In this document: positions 1 to 7,307 of the stretch, piece by piece
Layout of the letters: each line of letters opens with the position of its first letter
Numbering within the stretch: the first letter of the stretch is position 1
From: Pseudomonadota bacterium
GTDB lineage: Bacteria > Pseudomonadota > Gammaproteobacteria > Acidiferrobacterales > Sulfurifustaceae
NCBI GenBank assembly: GCA_020354085.1
Contig: CP070641.1
Span: 1,743,705-1,751,209 of the forward strand
Length of the DNA: 7,505 nt
Direction of reading: 5' to 3'
Position numbers and translations under genes: made by a program
Notes under the pieces: model-generated
Told to the model about the DNA's origin: nothing
Database searches by the model: none
Seen by the model: the letters and a program-made list of their open reading frames with translations, nothing else

Positions 1-788
1 GCTTCGAGTGTGCGCGCCGTCTGGTAACGCTGGATATAGGATTGGTCGATGCCGAAGTTCTGCAGGTTGATGAACAGGCCGTAGATCAGCACCACCCAAA
101 AACCCGCGACGGTCGGATCCGGCACGAAAGAACCCAGCGAGAATTTTCCGTGCTCGGCGGCGACATCAAAAAACTGAGCCAGCCCCTCAGGCAGGCCCAC
201 CAAAAGCATTGTCGCGCAGACCAGCACACCGACGGTCAGCACGATGGCCTGTATGACGTCGGTCCAAATGACGGCCTCAATGCCGCCGACCGTCGTATAG
301 AGCGTCACCAGTACGCCGGTGGCGATAATCACCCAGACAATGTCCCAGTCGGTAAACGATTTGAGCGCCAGTGCGACCAGGAACAGAATGGTGGCGACGC
401 GAGCGATCTGGGTCAGCAAATAGAAGCTCGCCGCGTACAGCCGCGCCCAGACACCGAAGCGCCGTTCGAGATAGGCGTAGGCTGAGACATCGTCGGTGGC
501 GCGGTAGAGCGGGACGAACCAGCGTGCGGCGACGAACGCCGCGATCGGCAGGGATAGCGAAAAGGCGAATGGCGACCAGTCCGCGCCGTAGGCCTTGCCG
601 GGCAAGGCGAGAAAACTGATCGACGACAGGTACGTCGCAAAGATCGATAGTCCGACCACGACGGCCGGCAAGCGACGACCGGCGACCATGAATTGGGTAG
701 CGCTCCCGCTGCGACGATAGAAGTACGCGCCGAAGGCCGTGACCGCGACGGCGTATACGAGCAAAACGGCAATATCCAGCGTACGCAT
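1..788 (-). CDS. Sodium:solute symporter, SiaT-like (SSS family), C-terminus cut by window edge
   Basis: Inner-membrane secondary transporter that would couple Na+ entry to uptake of a small solute. The reading frame is open from an ATG at 788 to the window edge, giving the first 262 residues of a protein family usually about 500 long. Hydrophobic helices alternate with short loops. Family hallmarks are FATYLSSISF (residues 50-59), SAYAYLERRF (102-111), QIARVA (127-132) and GGIEAVIWTDVIQ (168-180). These closely resemble the sialic acid transporter SiaT of Proteus mirabilis as I recall it, with a constant offset of five residues. R130 aligns with the carboxylate-binding R135 and D177 with the sodium-site D182. 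Two other ligand positions differ (Y53 for T58, S77 for Q82), so the substrate may be another acidic sugar or carboxylate. No clear Shine-Dalgarno precedes the ATG. It diverges from the LtaS-like/propeller cluster. Family is certain; substrate is inference. Confidence 0.92.
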   Translation of the reverse strand, partial: MRTLDIAVLLVYAVAVTAFGAYFYRRSGSATQFMVAGRRLPAVVVGLSIFATYLSSISFLALPGKAYGADWSPFAFSLSLPIAAFVAARWFVPLYRATDDVSAYAYLERRFGVWARLYAASFYLLTQIARVATILFLVALALKSFTDWDIVWVIIATGVLVTLYTTVGGIEAVIWTDVIQAIVLTVGVLVCATMLLVGLPEGLAQFFDVAAEHGKFSLGSFVPDPTVAGFWVVLIYGLFINLQNFGIDQSYIQRYQTARTLE

Positions 789-879
789 GTTTCGGTAGGG
801 GCAGGGCCGCGCTACTATACGCAGGAACTCGTGCTCGTCTCCAGTGGTCTCAGCATCGACCCTCACCAATTCCCAACGC
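789..879. promoter_or_regulatory. Divergent intergenic spacer, weak promoter candidates
   Basis: This 91-base spacer separates the leftward symporter from the rightward LtaS-like gene and should carry both promoters. On the minus strand a TATAGT hexamer (complement of 814-819) resembles a sigma70 -10 box about 25 bases before the symporter ATG, but nothing like TTGACA lies at the right distance. On the plus strand TACTAT (813-818) is a poorer candidate, with TTTCGG 17 bases upstream. Neither is convincing alone. No operator-like inverted repeat stands out. Confidence 0.25.
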
Positions 880-2889
880 ATGTTGCTTGAGACGTTTCGT
901 CGCTTGCCCAAACGTATCCGCTTCGTCGCCTGGGCCGTTGTCTTCAGTTTCATTTCGTTGGTGGCGCTGCGCCTGGCATTTTGGCTGAGCTTTCGCTCCT
1001 TGGCTGCGCAGGTTCCTGCGCAAGAACTGCTGCAGGGCCTTTACCTGGGTCTTAAGTTCGACTTGCGTCTAGCGTTATTCATCGGCGTGCCGCCACTGTT
1101 GTTGGGATGGTTGCGCTGGCTCGATCCAGCGCGCCGCAATGGGGCCACACGCCTGTGGCTTGGCTATTTCGTGGCGATTCAGGCGCTCGTCCTGTTTCTC
1201 TATCTGGTGGATTTCGGCCATTACGGCTACGTGCGCGCGCGTCTCAATGCCAGCGTGGTCGAGCACCTGTTTCCATTGTCGGTGTCGTTGCACATGGCAT
1301 GGGAAAGCTATCCCATCGTTTGGGGCGTGTTAGGCATCGCGCTGCTGAGCGCCTTGCATCTGATTCTGCTACGGCGGTTCGCCGTGCCGGAACTGGCGCG
1401 CGACGGCGCGATCGCGCGGCCGTGGGCGAGGCGCGCCGCGGTCGGCGCGATGGTGGTGTTGTACGGGCTCGGTATGTACGGCAAATGGTCGTGGTATCCG
1501 CTGCGCTGGAGTGACGCGTATTTTTCCACCAACGAGTTCGTCGCGGCGTTGGCGCTCAATCCGGTGCTGTTTCTCGGCGACACGTTCGCCAATCGCGCGC
1601 AACGTTACGATCAAAAGAAGGTTCGCGAGCATTATGCATCGGTCGCCGCCATGCTCGGCGTCGATCGACCAGACGCGCAGGCGCTCAATTTCGCGCGCTA
1701 CTACGCGCCAGCGAGCGCGCCGCCAGAACCGTACAATCTCGTGGTGATTCACCTGGAGTCGTTCGCGGCATTCAAGGTCGGTACCTTTGGCAACAAGTTG
1801 AACGCCACCCCTAACTTCGACGCGATCGCGCGTGATGGAGTGCTGTTTACCAATTTCTTCGTGCCCGCGGTGCCCACGGCGCGCGCGGTCTTCTCCATGG
1901 TCACGGGCATTCCCGATTACAACCCGGGGCGTTCAGCGTCGCGTAACCCTCTGCTCGTGAGCCAACACACGCTCATTAACGCGCTAAAGGGCTATGAACG
2001 CTTCTACTTTCTCGGCGGCAGTGCCACCTGGGGCAATATCCGAGGGATATTGCAGGGCAACATCGAGGACCTTCAGGTATTCGAAGAGGGGGACTTCGAG
2101 GCCGGGCGCACCGACGCCTGGGGTATCTCGGACCTGGCCTTGTTCGACAAGGCGCTTGCGACCCTACACGGCCGTCGTAAGCCGTTCTTTGCCTTCATCC
2201 AAACGTCGGGCAACCATCGCCCTTATACGATTCCCGACGATCGACGCGGCTTCGAGCTGGCTCAGGTGGACGAGGCGACGCTTACTGCCAACGAGTTCGA
2301 CGGGCTTCCCGCCTACAATGCCTTACGGTTCTTTGACTACGCGCTGGGAGATTTCTTCCGGCGCGCGCGCCAGGAACCGTACTTTCGCAATACCGTATTC
2401 GTCATGTATGGCGACCACGGCAACCCCTCGGCGAGCCCGACCGCGTGGCAGCAGCTTGGGCTTACGTCGTTTCACGTACCATTCGTTATCTACGCCCCCG
2501 GACTGGTGAAGCCGCGCCGTATCGATCAAGCGGCGAGCTTGGTCGACCTGTTGCCGACAAGCCTGACGCTCATGGGCGTACCACATCTCAACACCACGTT
2601 GGGACGTGATCTGCTCGCGCCACGCGCGCCGGAGGAGCGCTTCGCGCTCGTTCCAGATGGACTGCTGACCGATGAATTCTTCTTGGCTCGCAGTCCGGGC
2701 GGTCAAGATCGTCTCTATCAACATCGTTCCGACGAACCGACCAAGGAGCAGCAGGCCGAGCAGCCCGAGGCGTTGGCGAGAATGCAACGCTTGCATCAGG
2801 CACTTTATCAATCCTCACTCTATCTTCTCCATCACAATCCGCCGCGCACCCACGCGGCGGACGGTGCACCCGCGCAGCGTGCCAAGTAG
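880..2889 (+). CDS. LtaS-like membrane-bound sulfatase/phosphoglycerol transferase superfamily protein
   Basis: Predicted inner-membrane enzyme with a periplasmic catalytic domain of the alkaline phosphatase superfamily, the fold of lipoteichoic acid synthase LtaS and related transferases that move phosphoglycerol or phosphoethanolamine onto glycans. Numbered from the ATG at 880 (669 aa), five hydrophobic segments lie near residues 13-36, 58-78, 92-112, 143-164 and 185-201. The catalytic domain starts near 285 with YNLVVIHLES, whose E293 is the expected metal ligand. VPTARAVFSMVTG carries the likely nucleophile T333. GNHRPY supplies H446, and MYGDHG supplies metal ligands D512 and H513. The catalytic set therefore looks complete. 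A GTG at 844 is an in-frame alternative start adding 12 residues; neither start has a good Shine-Dalgarno. The propeller gene follows after 44 bases. Donor and acceptor cannot be read from sequence; a Gram-negative host makes true lipoteichoic acid unlikely. Confidence 0.87.
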   Translation: MLLETFRRLPKRIRFVAWAVVFSFISLVALRLAFWLSFRSLAAQVPAQELLQGLYLGLKFDLRLALFIGVPPLLLGWLRWLDPARRNGATRLWLGYFVAIQALVLFLYLVDFGHYGYVRARLNASVVEHLFPLSVSLHMAWESYPIVWGVLGIALLSALHLILLRRFAVPELARDGAIARPWARRAAVGAMVVLYGLGMYGKWSWYPLRWSDAYFSTNEFVAALALNPVLFLGDTFANRAQRYDQKKVREHYASVAAMLGVDRPDAQALNFARYYAPASAPPEPYNLVVIHLESFAAFKVGTFGNKLNATPNFDAIARDGVLFTNFFVPAVPTARAVFSMVTGIPDYNPGRSASRNPLLVSQHTLINALKGYERFYFLGGSATWGNIRGILQGNIEDLQVFEEGDFEAGRTDAWGISDLALFDKALATLHGRRKPFFAFIQTSGNHRPYTIPDDRRGFELAQVDEATLTANEFDGLPAYNALRFFDYALGDFFRRARQEPYFRNTVFVMYGDHGNPSASPTAWQQLGLTSFHVPFVIYAPGLVKPRRIDQAASLVDLLPTSLTLMGVPHLNTTLGRDLLAPRAPEERFALVPDGLLTDEFFLARSPGGQDRLYQHRSDEPTKEQQAEQPEALARMQRLHQALYQSSLYLLHHNPPRTHAADGAPAQRAK

Positions 2890-2933
2890 ATGTCAACGGA
2901 CCGGCACGAAGCGTTAACAGTGGTGAAACGTTC

Positions 2934-4109
2934 GTGACCGCAAACGACGGAATCTTGGGGCCACGACGTCCCAGCGCATGGTTGTTGTTAGTGGCGGTCT
3001 TTGCGCTATTCGCCATCTTAATGGGCCGGTTCGCCATGCGTCCGGAGCGGCCCACCTTTTTGGCACCCGAGTTCGCGCCAAAGAGCAGCGGCGATGCCCA
3101 CTACCGAGCGCTCAAGGTATCGACAGGCGCAACACGTTTTGCGCATGCGCCCACGTTAGTGGAGTTGTCTGACGGGAAGCTGCGTGCCTTCTGGTTCGGC
3201 GGCAGCCGTGAGGGCGCCACCGACAGCGCGATCTATACGGCGCTTTTCGTGCCGGCACAGGAAAACTGGGGCGCGGCGCGGCCAATATTTGATGCCCGTC
3301 AGGTGCAGCGTGACCTGCACCGGCTGGTGCGCAAATTGGGCAATCCCACGGCCGTCCACGACGCGAGCGGCCGACTGTGGCTATTTTTCGTCAGCGTCAC
3401 CGTCGGCGGGTGGTCGGGCAGCTCCGTCAATTTCGTCACGTCGGACGATGACGGCGAGACGTGGAGTCGCGTGCAGCGACTCGTTACTTCGCCGTTCATG
3501 AATCTGAGCACTTTGGTAAAAGGTGCGCCTATCATTTACGCCGACGGCAGTTTCGGACTGCCCATGTATCACGAGATGATCGGCAAGTTCGGTGAGATTC
3601 TGCGCCTGCGGGCCGACGGCGAGATCCTCGACAAGACACGCTTGTCGGCGGGGCGCGATTCCCTGCAGCCAGTCATTGTTCCGCGCTCAGAGCGCGCGGC
3701 GGTTGGGTTCATGCGGTATGCGGGTCCGCCCCCCGCGCGGGTCTTGATGGTCAGCACAGACGATGCTGGAGACCACTGGCGCGAGCCCGCGAAACTGGCG
3801 TTGCCGAATCCCAACTCGGCCATCGATGCGGTGGCGCTCGATGGCGACCGGGTCCTTTTGGTTCTTAACAATCTTGAAAGCAACCGCAACGATCTGTCGC
3901 TTGCCTACTCTGCCGACGGTGGCATTACATGGCGCGTCGTGCACCAGTTCGAGTACACCGCGCCATCGGCGCAGGGACAAACCGCGGAGTACTCCTATCC
4001 ACGCCTGCTTCGTACCAGAGATGGCAGCTTCCATCTCGTCTACAGTGCCGGCAAGGCGGAAGTGCGTCACATTCGATTTAACCATCAATGGCTGGACAAG
4101 AAATTGTGA
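2934..4109 (+). CDS. Membrane-anchored Asp-box (BNR) beta-propeller protein, sialidase-like
   Basis: A 391-residue protein with one hydrophobic N-terminal segment (residues 15-33) after a basic stretch. It is probably a signal anchor placing the rest in the periplasm. Three Asp-boxes (S/T-x-D-x-G-x-x-W) are seen at 170-177 (SDDDGETW), 275-282 (TDDAGDHW) and 326-333 (SADGGITW), typical of a sialidase-type propeller. FWFGGSREG (86-94), LPNPNSAID (290-298) and EYSYP (352-356) match the BNR_2-type branch, which also includes plant proteins of unknown activity. The canonical FRIP motif of GH33 sialidases is not evident: RFAHAPTL (68-75) occupies its place, so true sialidase activity is doubtful. 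The GTG start is supported by GGTGAA (2922-2927) seven bases upstream. It probably shares a transcript with the LtaS-like gene before it and overlaps the membrane-protein gene after it. It may cleave or bind an envelope or environmental glycan. Confidence 0.87.
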   Translation: MTANDGILGPRRPSAWLLLVAVFALFAILMGRFAMRPERPTFLAPEFAPKSSGDAHYRALKVSTGATRFAHAPTLVELSDGKLRAFWFGGSREGATDSAIYTALFVPAQENWGAARPIFDARQVQRDLHRLVRKLGNPTAVHDASGRLWLFFVSVTVGGWSGSSVNFVTSDDDGETWSRVQRLVTSPFMNLSTLVKGAPIIYADGSFGLPMYHEMIGKFGEILRLRADGEILDKTRLSAGRDSLQPVIVPRSERAAVGFMRYAGPPPARVLMVSTDDAGDHWREPAKLALPNPNSAIDAVALDGDRVLLVLNNLESNRNDLSLAYSADGGITWRVVHQFEYTAPSAQGQTAEYSYPRLLRTRDGSFHLVYSAGKAEVRHIRFNHQWLDKKL

Positions 4110-4711
4110 TGCCCGTTGTGTCCATTGTCGGTCTAGTCGGAATCGCCTTGCTGGGTGCGGCAGGCGCGAGCGCGTTGGCACGCCGTTGGCGCCTTTCTCT
4201 CGGGGCACGAATCGCGATCCCGCTCGGCGTGGTGGTTGTGATGCTGGTGCCGGTTGGGGATCTTACGGCGGCGGGATATGTGCGCGGAGTGATCGGCGAT
4301 CTCAGCATCACGTCCATGGTGTTGCTCGTTGCGACCATCGGCTCGTCAATTGCCGGACGCACCCTTTTCCCGCGGCGTGACATCACCGTACTAAGCTGCG
4401 TCGCGGTGATTATTGCAGCGCTGCTCTACCCGCTGGCCTTGGGCGCCAGTGCTTTCGATCCCTACGCGTTGGGTTTCGGTTCGATGGCTATGGCAGTCAC
4501 GCTGCTGTTGGGCGCGGTGCTCGCCTGGTACGTGCGGCTTTACCTGTTGGTGCTGTGCGTCACGCTGGGCGTGGCCGGTTATCTGTTGGGCGCGCTCGAA
4601 TCGCGAAATCTTTGGGACTATCTACTCGACGTACCGCTGGCTGCGTATGCCCTGTCGGTCGTGCTGCGTGTGTTCACGCGCCGGATGATCACGCGTGTTG
4701 GCGCCGCTTGA
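4109..4711 (+). CDS. Small polytopic membrane protein of unknown function
   Basis: I do not recognise a named family. The 200-residue product is strongly hydrophobic, with about six or seven likely membrane helices near residues 4-22, 33-50, 64-83, 92-115, 121-139, 141-162 and 170-187. Short basic loops (RRWR at 25-28, RR at 89-90) and a basic tail (RRMITR, 191-196) suggest cytoplasmic faces. A conserved-looking NLWDYLLDVPLAAYAL segment (167-182) and ESR (164-166) are the only distinctive polar elements. The ATG at 4109 overlaps the stop of the propeller gene as TGATG, a typical sign of translational coupling. An in-frame ATG at 4088 would add seven residues and deepen the overlap. This tight link suggests it works with the propeller protein, for example as a membrane partner or transporter. 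No catalytic motif is visible. Confidence 0.78.
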   Translation: MPVVSIVGLVGIALLGAAGASALARRWRLSLGARIAIPLGVVVVMLVPVGDLTAAGYVRGVIGDLSITSMVLLVATIGSSIAGRTLFPRRDITVLSCVAVIIAALLYPLALGASAFDPYALGFGSMAMAVTLLLGAVLAWYVRLYLLVLCVTLGVAGYLLGALESRNLWDYLLDVPLAAYALSVVLRVFTRRMITRVGAA

Positions 4712-4736
4712 GATGTCGGCACTGGGGTATTCGGCG

Positions 4737-5381
4737 TTAGATTCTGTACGCGACAGTCGTCATCACCCTGGAGGTCAGGCGCATCAGTCGCTTGATCGGG
4801 GTTGGTAGCTCGGCTGCGCCGGATTCGATCGCCACGGTCGCGTGCTGCGCCTCGTCTTCGCGCATCTGCTCGAGAATTGCGCGGCTCTTTTCGTCTTGCG
4901 GCGGCAGTCGCCCCAGATGCCCGGTCAGGTGCTCGACCACTTGTCGTTCGGTCTCCGCCACAAACCCGAGGCTCCACTTGTCACCGATGGCACCCGCTGT
5001 CGCACCGATGGCAAACGAGCCCAGGTACCACAGTGGATTGAGGTAGCTCGTGTGCGTGCCCATCTCGCCGATCCGCTCAGCGGTCCAGGCGAGGTGGTCA
5101 TTCTCTTCTTCGGCGGCTTGTTCCATCTTGTCGCGCACGGTGGCCAGCCGCGCGGTCATTGCCTGGCCTTGGTACAGGGCCTGAGCACAGACCTCGCCGG
5201 TGTGATTGATGCGCATGAGACCGCCGACGTGGGCACGCTGCGCATCAGACAATTCGCATTCCAGCTTGGTTGCGGCCGGGTTTGCCCGCCCCGCGTGCGG
5301 CGCCGGCCCGAATACGGTGCGTAGCGCTTGATCGAGACCACCGAGCAAGAGATCGGTACGACTGAATGTACGCGTGGTCAT
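4737..5381 (-). CDS. coq7: Coq7-type 3-demethoxyubiquinol 3-hydroxylase
   Basis: Di-iron monooxygenase of ubiquinone biosynthesis. It hydroxylates the 2-polyprenyl-3-methyl-6-methoxy-1,4-benzoquinol intermediate at the inner membrane, the step before the last O-methylation by UbiG. The 214-residue length suits bacterial Coq7. All expected iron ligands are visible in the four-helix ferritin-like core: E63 in INHTGEVCAQ, E93 and H96 in EEENDH, E145 in ETERQVVEH, and E177 and H180 in EDEAQH. The spacings 63-93 and 93-145 equal those I recall for human COQ7 (60-90-142). The ATG at 5381 follows an AAGG seven bases upstream (complement of 5389-5392). It lies 38 bases downstream of the glcF-like gene and probably shares its transcript. 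It converges on the membrane-protein gene with a 25-base gap in which no terminator is evident. The N-terminal 40 residues are variable in the family. Confidence 0.97.
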   Translation of the reverse strand: MTTRTFSRTDLLLGGLDQALRTVFGPAPHAGRANPAATKLECELSDAQRAHVGGLMRINHTGEVCAQALYQGQAMTARLATVRDKMEQAAEEENDHLAWTAERIGEMGTHTSYLNPLWYLGSFAIGATAGAIGDKWSLGFVAETERQVVEHLTGHLGRLPPQDEKSRAILEQMREDEAQHATVAIESGAAELPTPIKRLMRLTSRVMTTVAYRI

Positions 5382-5419
5382 GTTGCTACCTTAATCCCGG
5401 CGCGCCCGGTGCGCAACGC

Positions 5420-6661
5420 TCATTCAGGCAGCGCAAGCTGGCGCGCTATTAGAGTTACCGGGTGGACAACCTCCAGCGGATAGTCGGCAGAGCGCAGGCC
5501 AGCGGCAAGATAAAAGGCACAGCCAACGTTGGAACTCGCGACGATGTCGGGACGGGTTTTGCGTATCGAACTTAGCTTGTCAGCACGCAAGGCGTCCGCC
5601 ATCGTTGGCTGAGCCAAGAAATAGCTGCCGGCCGCGCCGCAACAGGTTTCGTTGTCCGCCAGGGCCATCACTTCAACTTCGGGAATCCTTTGTAACAGTC
5701 GATAGGGATTGGCCGCTTGACGCAAAACGTTTTTCAGGCTGCAAGGATCATGTACCGCAATGCGCGCCTTCCAGGGTCGCAGCCGTACATTGGGGGGCCA
5801 TTGGGTGTTTGTCAAAAACGCGCTGATGTCGACGATTCGCCGCGCGAACGGTACACCCGCCTTCTTATCGCAAAGCGATTCATAGTCATGCAATGTCGCG
5901 CCGCAACCGCTAGCTACCGATATGATCGGCCACTCGGAACTATCGTCAAACGCACGGACATTCATGGTGCAAAGGTTTCTAGCCTCGTCCATACGGCCGG
6001 TATGTAGATGAAGTCCTCCGCAGCACCCCTGATTTTTCGGGATATGGACGTTATAGCCCAGCGCATTCAGTACCCGAATGGCAGACTGCAGGGTTTCCGA
6101 GTCTGCTGCCCGCGTCACGCATCCGAGAAAAAGCATGACGTCGCCACGCGGTGTAGGTGCCGGATAGGAGGGCTCATGCTCTCGCCAAGCCGTTGCGTTC
6201 GGTAGTTGGGCTAGCAAGCGGCCCAGGCGCGTACGTCGCACAATAGGCAGCGACATAGCGGCGCGCACGCCGGAGAGCGACGCTAGGCGTAGCTGCATTG
6301 CCAAGGCGCGTGGGCGTGTGACTGCGGCGAAGAGGTATCGCAGCAGCGATGATTCAGTACGGGTGTGCGCGATTGTCGACAGCGTCGCGTCGTGAAGCGC
6401 ACCGTACCGAACCTGTGAGGGGCATATGCGTTCGCACGCGCGACAGGACAGACAGAGGTCTAGATGGGCACGTAGGTTGCGCGTGGCATCAAGCTCACCG
6501 AGTGCGAGGCCGCGCATGAGCGCAATACGACCGCGAGGCGACTCGTTTTCGTTTTGTGTTTTCTTGTAGGTCGGGCAGTGTGGTAGGCAAAGACCACACG
6601 CGACGCACTTGTTCGCTTCCTGGAGTATGGCGTCGGACCCAGATGACAATCGCGCGACCAT
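5420..6661 (-). CDS. glcF: GlcF-like iron-sulfur subunit ((Fe-S)-binding, two CCG domains)
   Basis: Probable electron-transfer subunit of a glycolate- or lactate-type dehydrogenase, passing electrons from a flavin subunit towards the quinone pool. Numbering is from the ATG at 6661 (413 aa, close to the roughly 407 of E. coli GlcF). Two classic 4Fe-4S motifs are seen, C19-x2-C22-x2-C25-x3-C29-P and C70-x2-C73-x2-C76-x3-C80-P, followed by PRGRIALM (42-49) shared with GlcF. Two CCG-type domains follow: C181, C213-C214 (GCCGG), C253, then C307, C340-C341 (TCCGAAG) and C381. An AGG seven or eight bases before this ATG favours it; a GTG at 6688 would add nine residues. Neither glcD nor glcE lies beside it: coq7 is downstream and a ferredoxin gene diverges upstream. 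GlpC or LutA-type relatives are less likely, so its partner dehydrogenase is unknown. Confidence 0.88.
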   Translation of the reverse strand: MVARLSSGSDAILQEANKCVACGLCLPHCPTYKKTQNENESPRGRIALMRGLALGELDATRNLRAHLDLCLSCRACERICPSQVRYGALHDATLSTIAHTRTESSLLRYLFAAVTRPRALAMQLRLASLSGVRAAMSLPIVRRTRLGRLLAQLPNATAWREHEPSYPAPTPRGDVMLFLGCVTRAADSETLQSAIRVLNALGYNVHIPKNQGCCGGLHLHTGRMDEARNLCTMNVRAFDDSSEWPIISVASGCGATLHDYESLCDKKAGVPFARRIVDISAFLTNTQWPPNVRLRPWKARIAVHDPCSLKNVLRQAANPYRLLQRIPEVEVMALADNETCCGAAGSYFLAQPTMADALRADKLSSIRKTRPDIVASSNVGCAFYLAAGLRSADYPLEVVHPVTLIARQLALPE

Positions 6662-6688
6662 AAAATGCCTATGGTTGTAGCCGAACAC

Positions 6689-6752
6689 GGGTTCCGCGAA
6701 AATCCTGCTTATATACGTTTCCGCTCACAAGCCGCAACCGCACTCGATAATC
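6689..6752. promoter_or_regulatory. Divergent glcF / ferredoxin promoter region
   Basis: This short spacer must hold start signals for both divergent genes. On the minus strand TATAAG (complement of 6708-6713) is a good -10 candidate, with TTGCGG (complement of 6732-6737) 18 bases upstream as a weak -35. A start near 6701 would give about a 40-base leader to the glcF ATG at 6661. That start would leave only some 13 bases before the alternative GTG at 6688, another reason to prefer the ATG. On the plus strand TATATA (6710-6715) overlaps it and could serve the ferredoxin gene. The calls are by eye and the -35 boxes are poor. Confidence 0.33.
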
Positions 6753-7061
6753 ATGTCGTACTATCGCTACCACGTCTTCTTCTGTACCAACGTTCGTGAT
6801 GACGGCCGCGCATGCTGCGGCGGTCACAATGCCCAGGGCATGCGGGACTATGTTAAGGGTCGCGTCAAGGAACTCGGCCTTGCCGGGCCCGGCAAAGTGC
6901 GCGTCAGCACCGCGGGATGTCTCGATCGATGCGAGGAGGGGCCTTGCATCGTGGTATACCCGGAGGCGACCTGGTACACCTACGTCGACCAAGACGACCT
7001 CGATGAGATCGTTCGGGAGCACCTTCAGAACGGCCGGCGTGTGAAACGTTTAGAGATCTAG
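6753..7061 (+). CDS. Thioredoxin-fold [2Fe-2S] ferredoxin
   Basis: A 102-residue soluble electron carrier of the thioredoxin-like [2Fe-2S] ferredoxin group, related to the NuoE/HoxE iron-sulfur domain and the stand-alone (2Fe-2S) ferredoxins of COG3411. The expected ligand pattern is present: C11-x10-C22, then C56-x3-C60 in AGCLDRCEEGP, with extra cysteines C21 and C65. The VVYPEATWYTYV segment (67-78) and the acidic DQDDLDEIV region (79-87) are typical of this family, and the length matches. The ATG lacks an obvious Shine-Dalgarno (upstream bases are CGATAATC), so translation may depend on weak or leaderless initiation. It diverges from the glcF-like gene across a short shared promoter region, which suggests common control and perhaps a common redox role. 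The physiological partner is not known from sequence. Its promoter candidate is weak, and a possible terminator lies about 30 bases after the stop. Confidence 0.92.
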   Translation: MSYYRYHVFFCTNVRDDGRACCGGHNAQGMRDYVKGRVKELGLAGPGKVRVSTAGCLDRCEEGPCIVVYPEATWYTYVDQDDLDEIVREHLQNGRRVKRLEI

Positions 7062-7307
7062 CACGAAGACTCGCAATTCGTCGCCTCGAAACGACGACGT
7101 TTTGTCAGTCGTGGCGGTTTTCCTATCTCGGTTTTGCCCCTCGTTGGTACTCGTGAGGAGACACTATCGTTGCCCCCACCGAAAGCAGAGGACCATAATG
7201 TCCTGGATTTTTGGCCCTCTCGCGCTCTTGGCGAGTTAACTTAACTTAATGAAATATAACGAAAAAGCTATCGTCGCAGCCGGGACGCTGGTAGCGACTG
7301 TCCGATG
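7062..7307. other. Intergenic region without a convincing gene; short repeats and hairpins
   Basis: No conventional gene is seen here. The first third carries a terminator-like hairpin, described separately. A Shine-Dalgarno-like AGAGGA (7187-7192) precedes a 13-codon hydrophobic reading frame (7198-7239), and GAGGAG (7156-7161) precedes a TTG-started 24-codon frame (7170-7244). Both are too short to call as genes. A five-base stem AGGAC/GTCCT (7189-7193 with 7200-7204) overlaps the first of these start regions. The tandem repeat TTAAC, TTAAC, TTAA spans 7236-7249 and opens a stretch clearly richer in A and T than the genes to the left. GTCGC and GCGAC form a further weak stem around 7273-7297. 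Confidence 0.5.
7091..7121 (+). terminator. Possible imperfect intrinsic terminator after the ferredoxin gene
   Basis: ACGACGAC (7091-7098) pairs with GTC plus GTCGT (7104-7106 and 7108-7112) around a GTTTT loop, giving eight pairs with one bulged A at 7107. A run of four T follows at 7118-7121, but five G/C-rich bases separate stem and T-run. That makes it weaker than a textbook intrinsic terminator. Its place, 30 bases after the ferredoxin stop, fits the role. Confidence 0.35.

Noticed and set aside
413..772. Minus-strand 119-codon frame rich in Arg and Ser inside the symporter gene
   Set aside because: Shadow frame of the symporter; composition is atypical for a protein and the true frame has clear SSS motifs.
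1075..2811. Several long antisense or out-of-frame open frames inside the LtaS-like gene
   Set aside because: High GC lowers stop frequency in other frames; none shows a recognisable domain, while the plus-strand frame has a complete catalytic set.
3687..4208. 173-codon minus-strand frame over the propeller gene
   Set aside because: Antisense shadow of a gene with clear Asp-boxes; no family features.
4842..5324. 160-codon plus-strand frame opposite coq7
   Set aside because: Antisense shadow; coq7 is unambiguous by its iron ligands.
6669..7022. 117-codon minus-strand frame opposite the ferredoxin gene
   Set aside because: Antisense shadow; the plus-strand frame has the [2Fe-2S] cysteine pattern.
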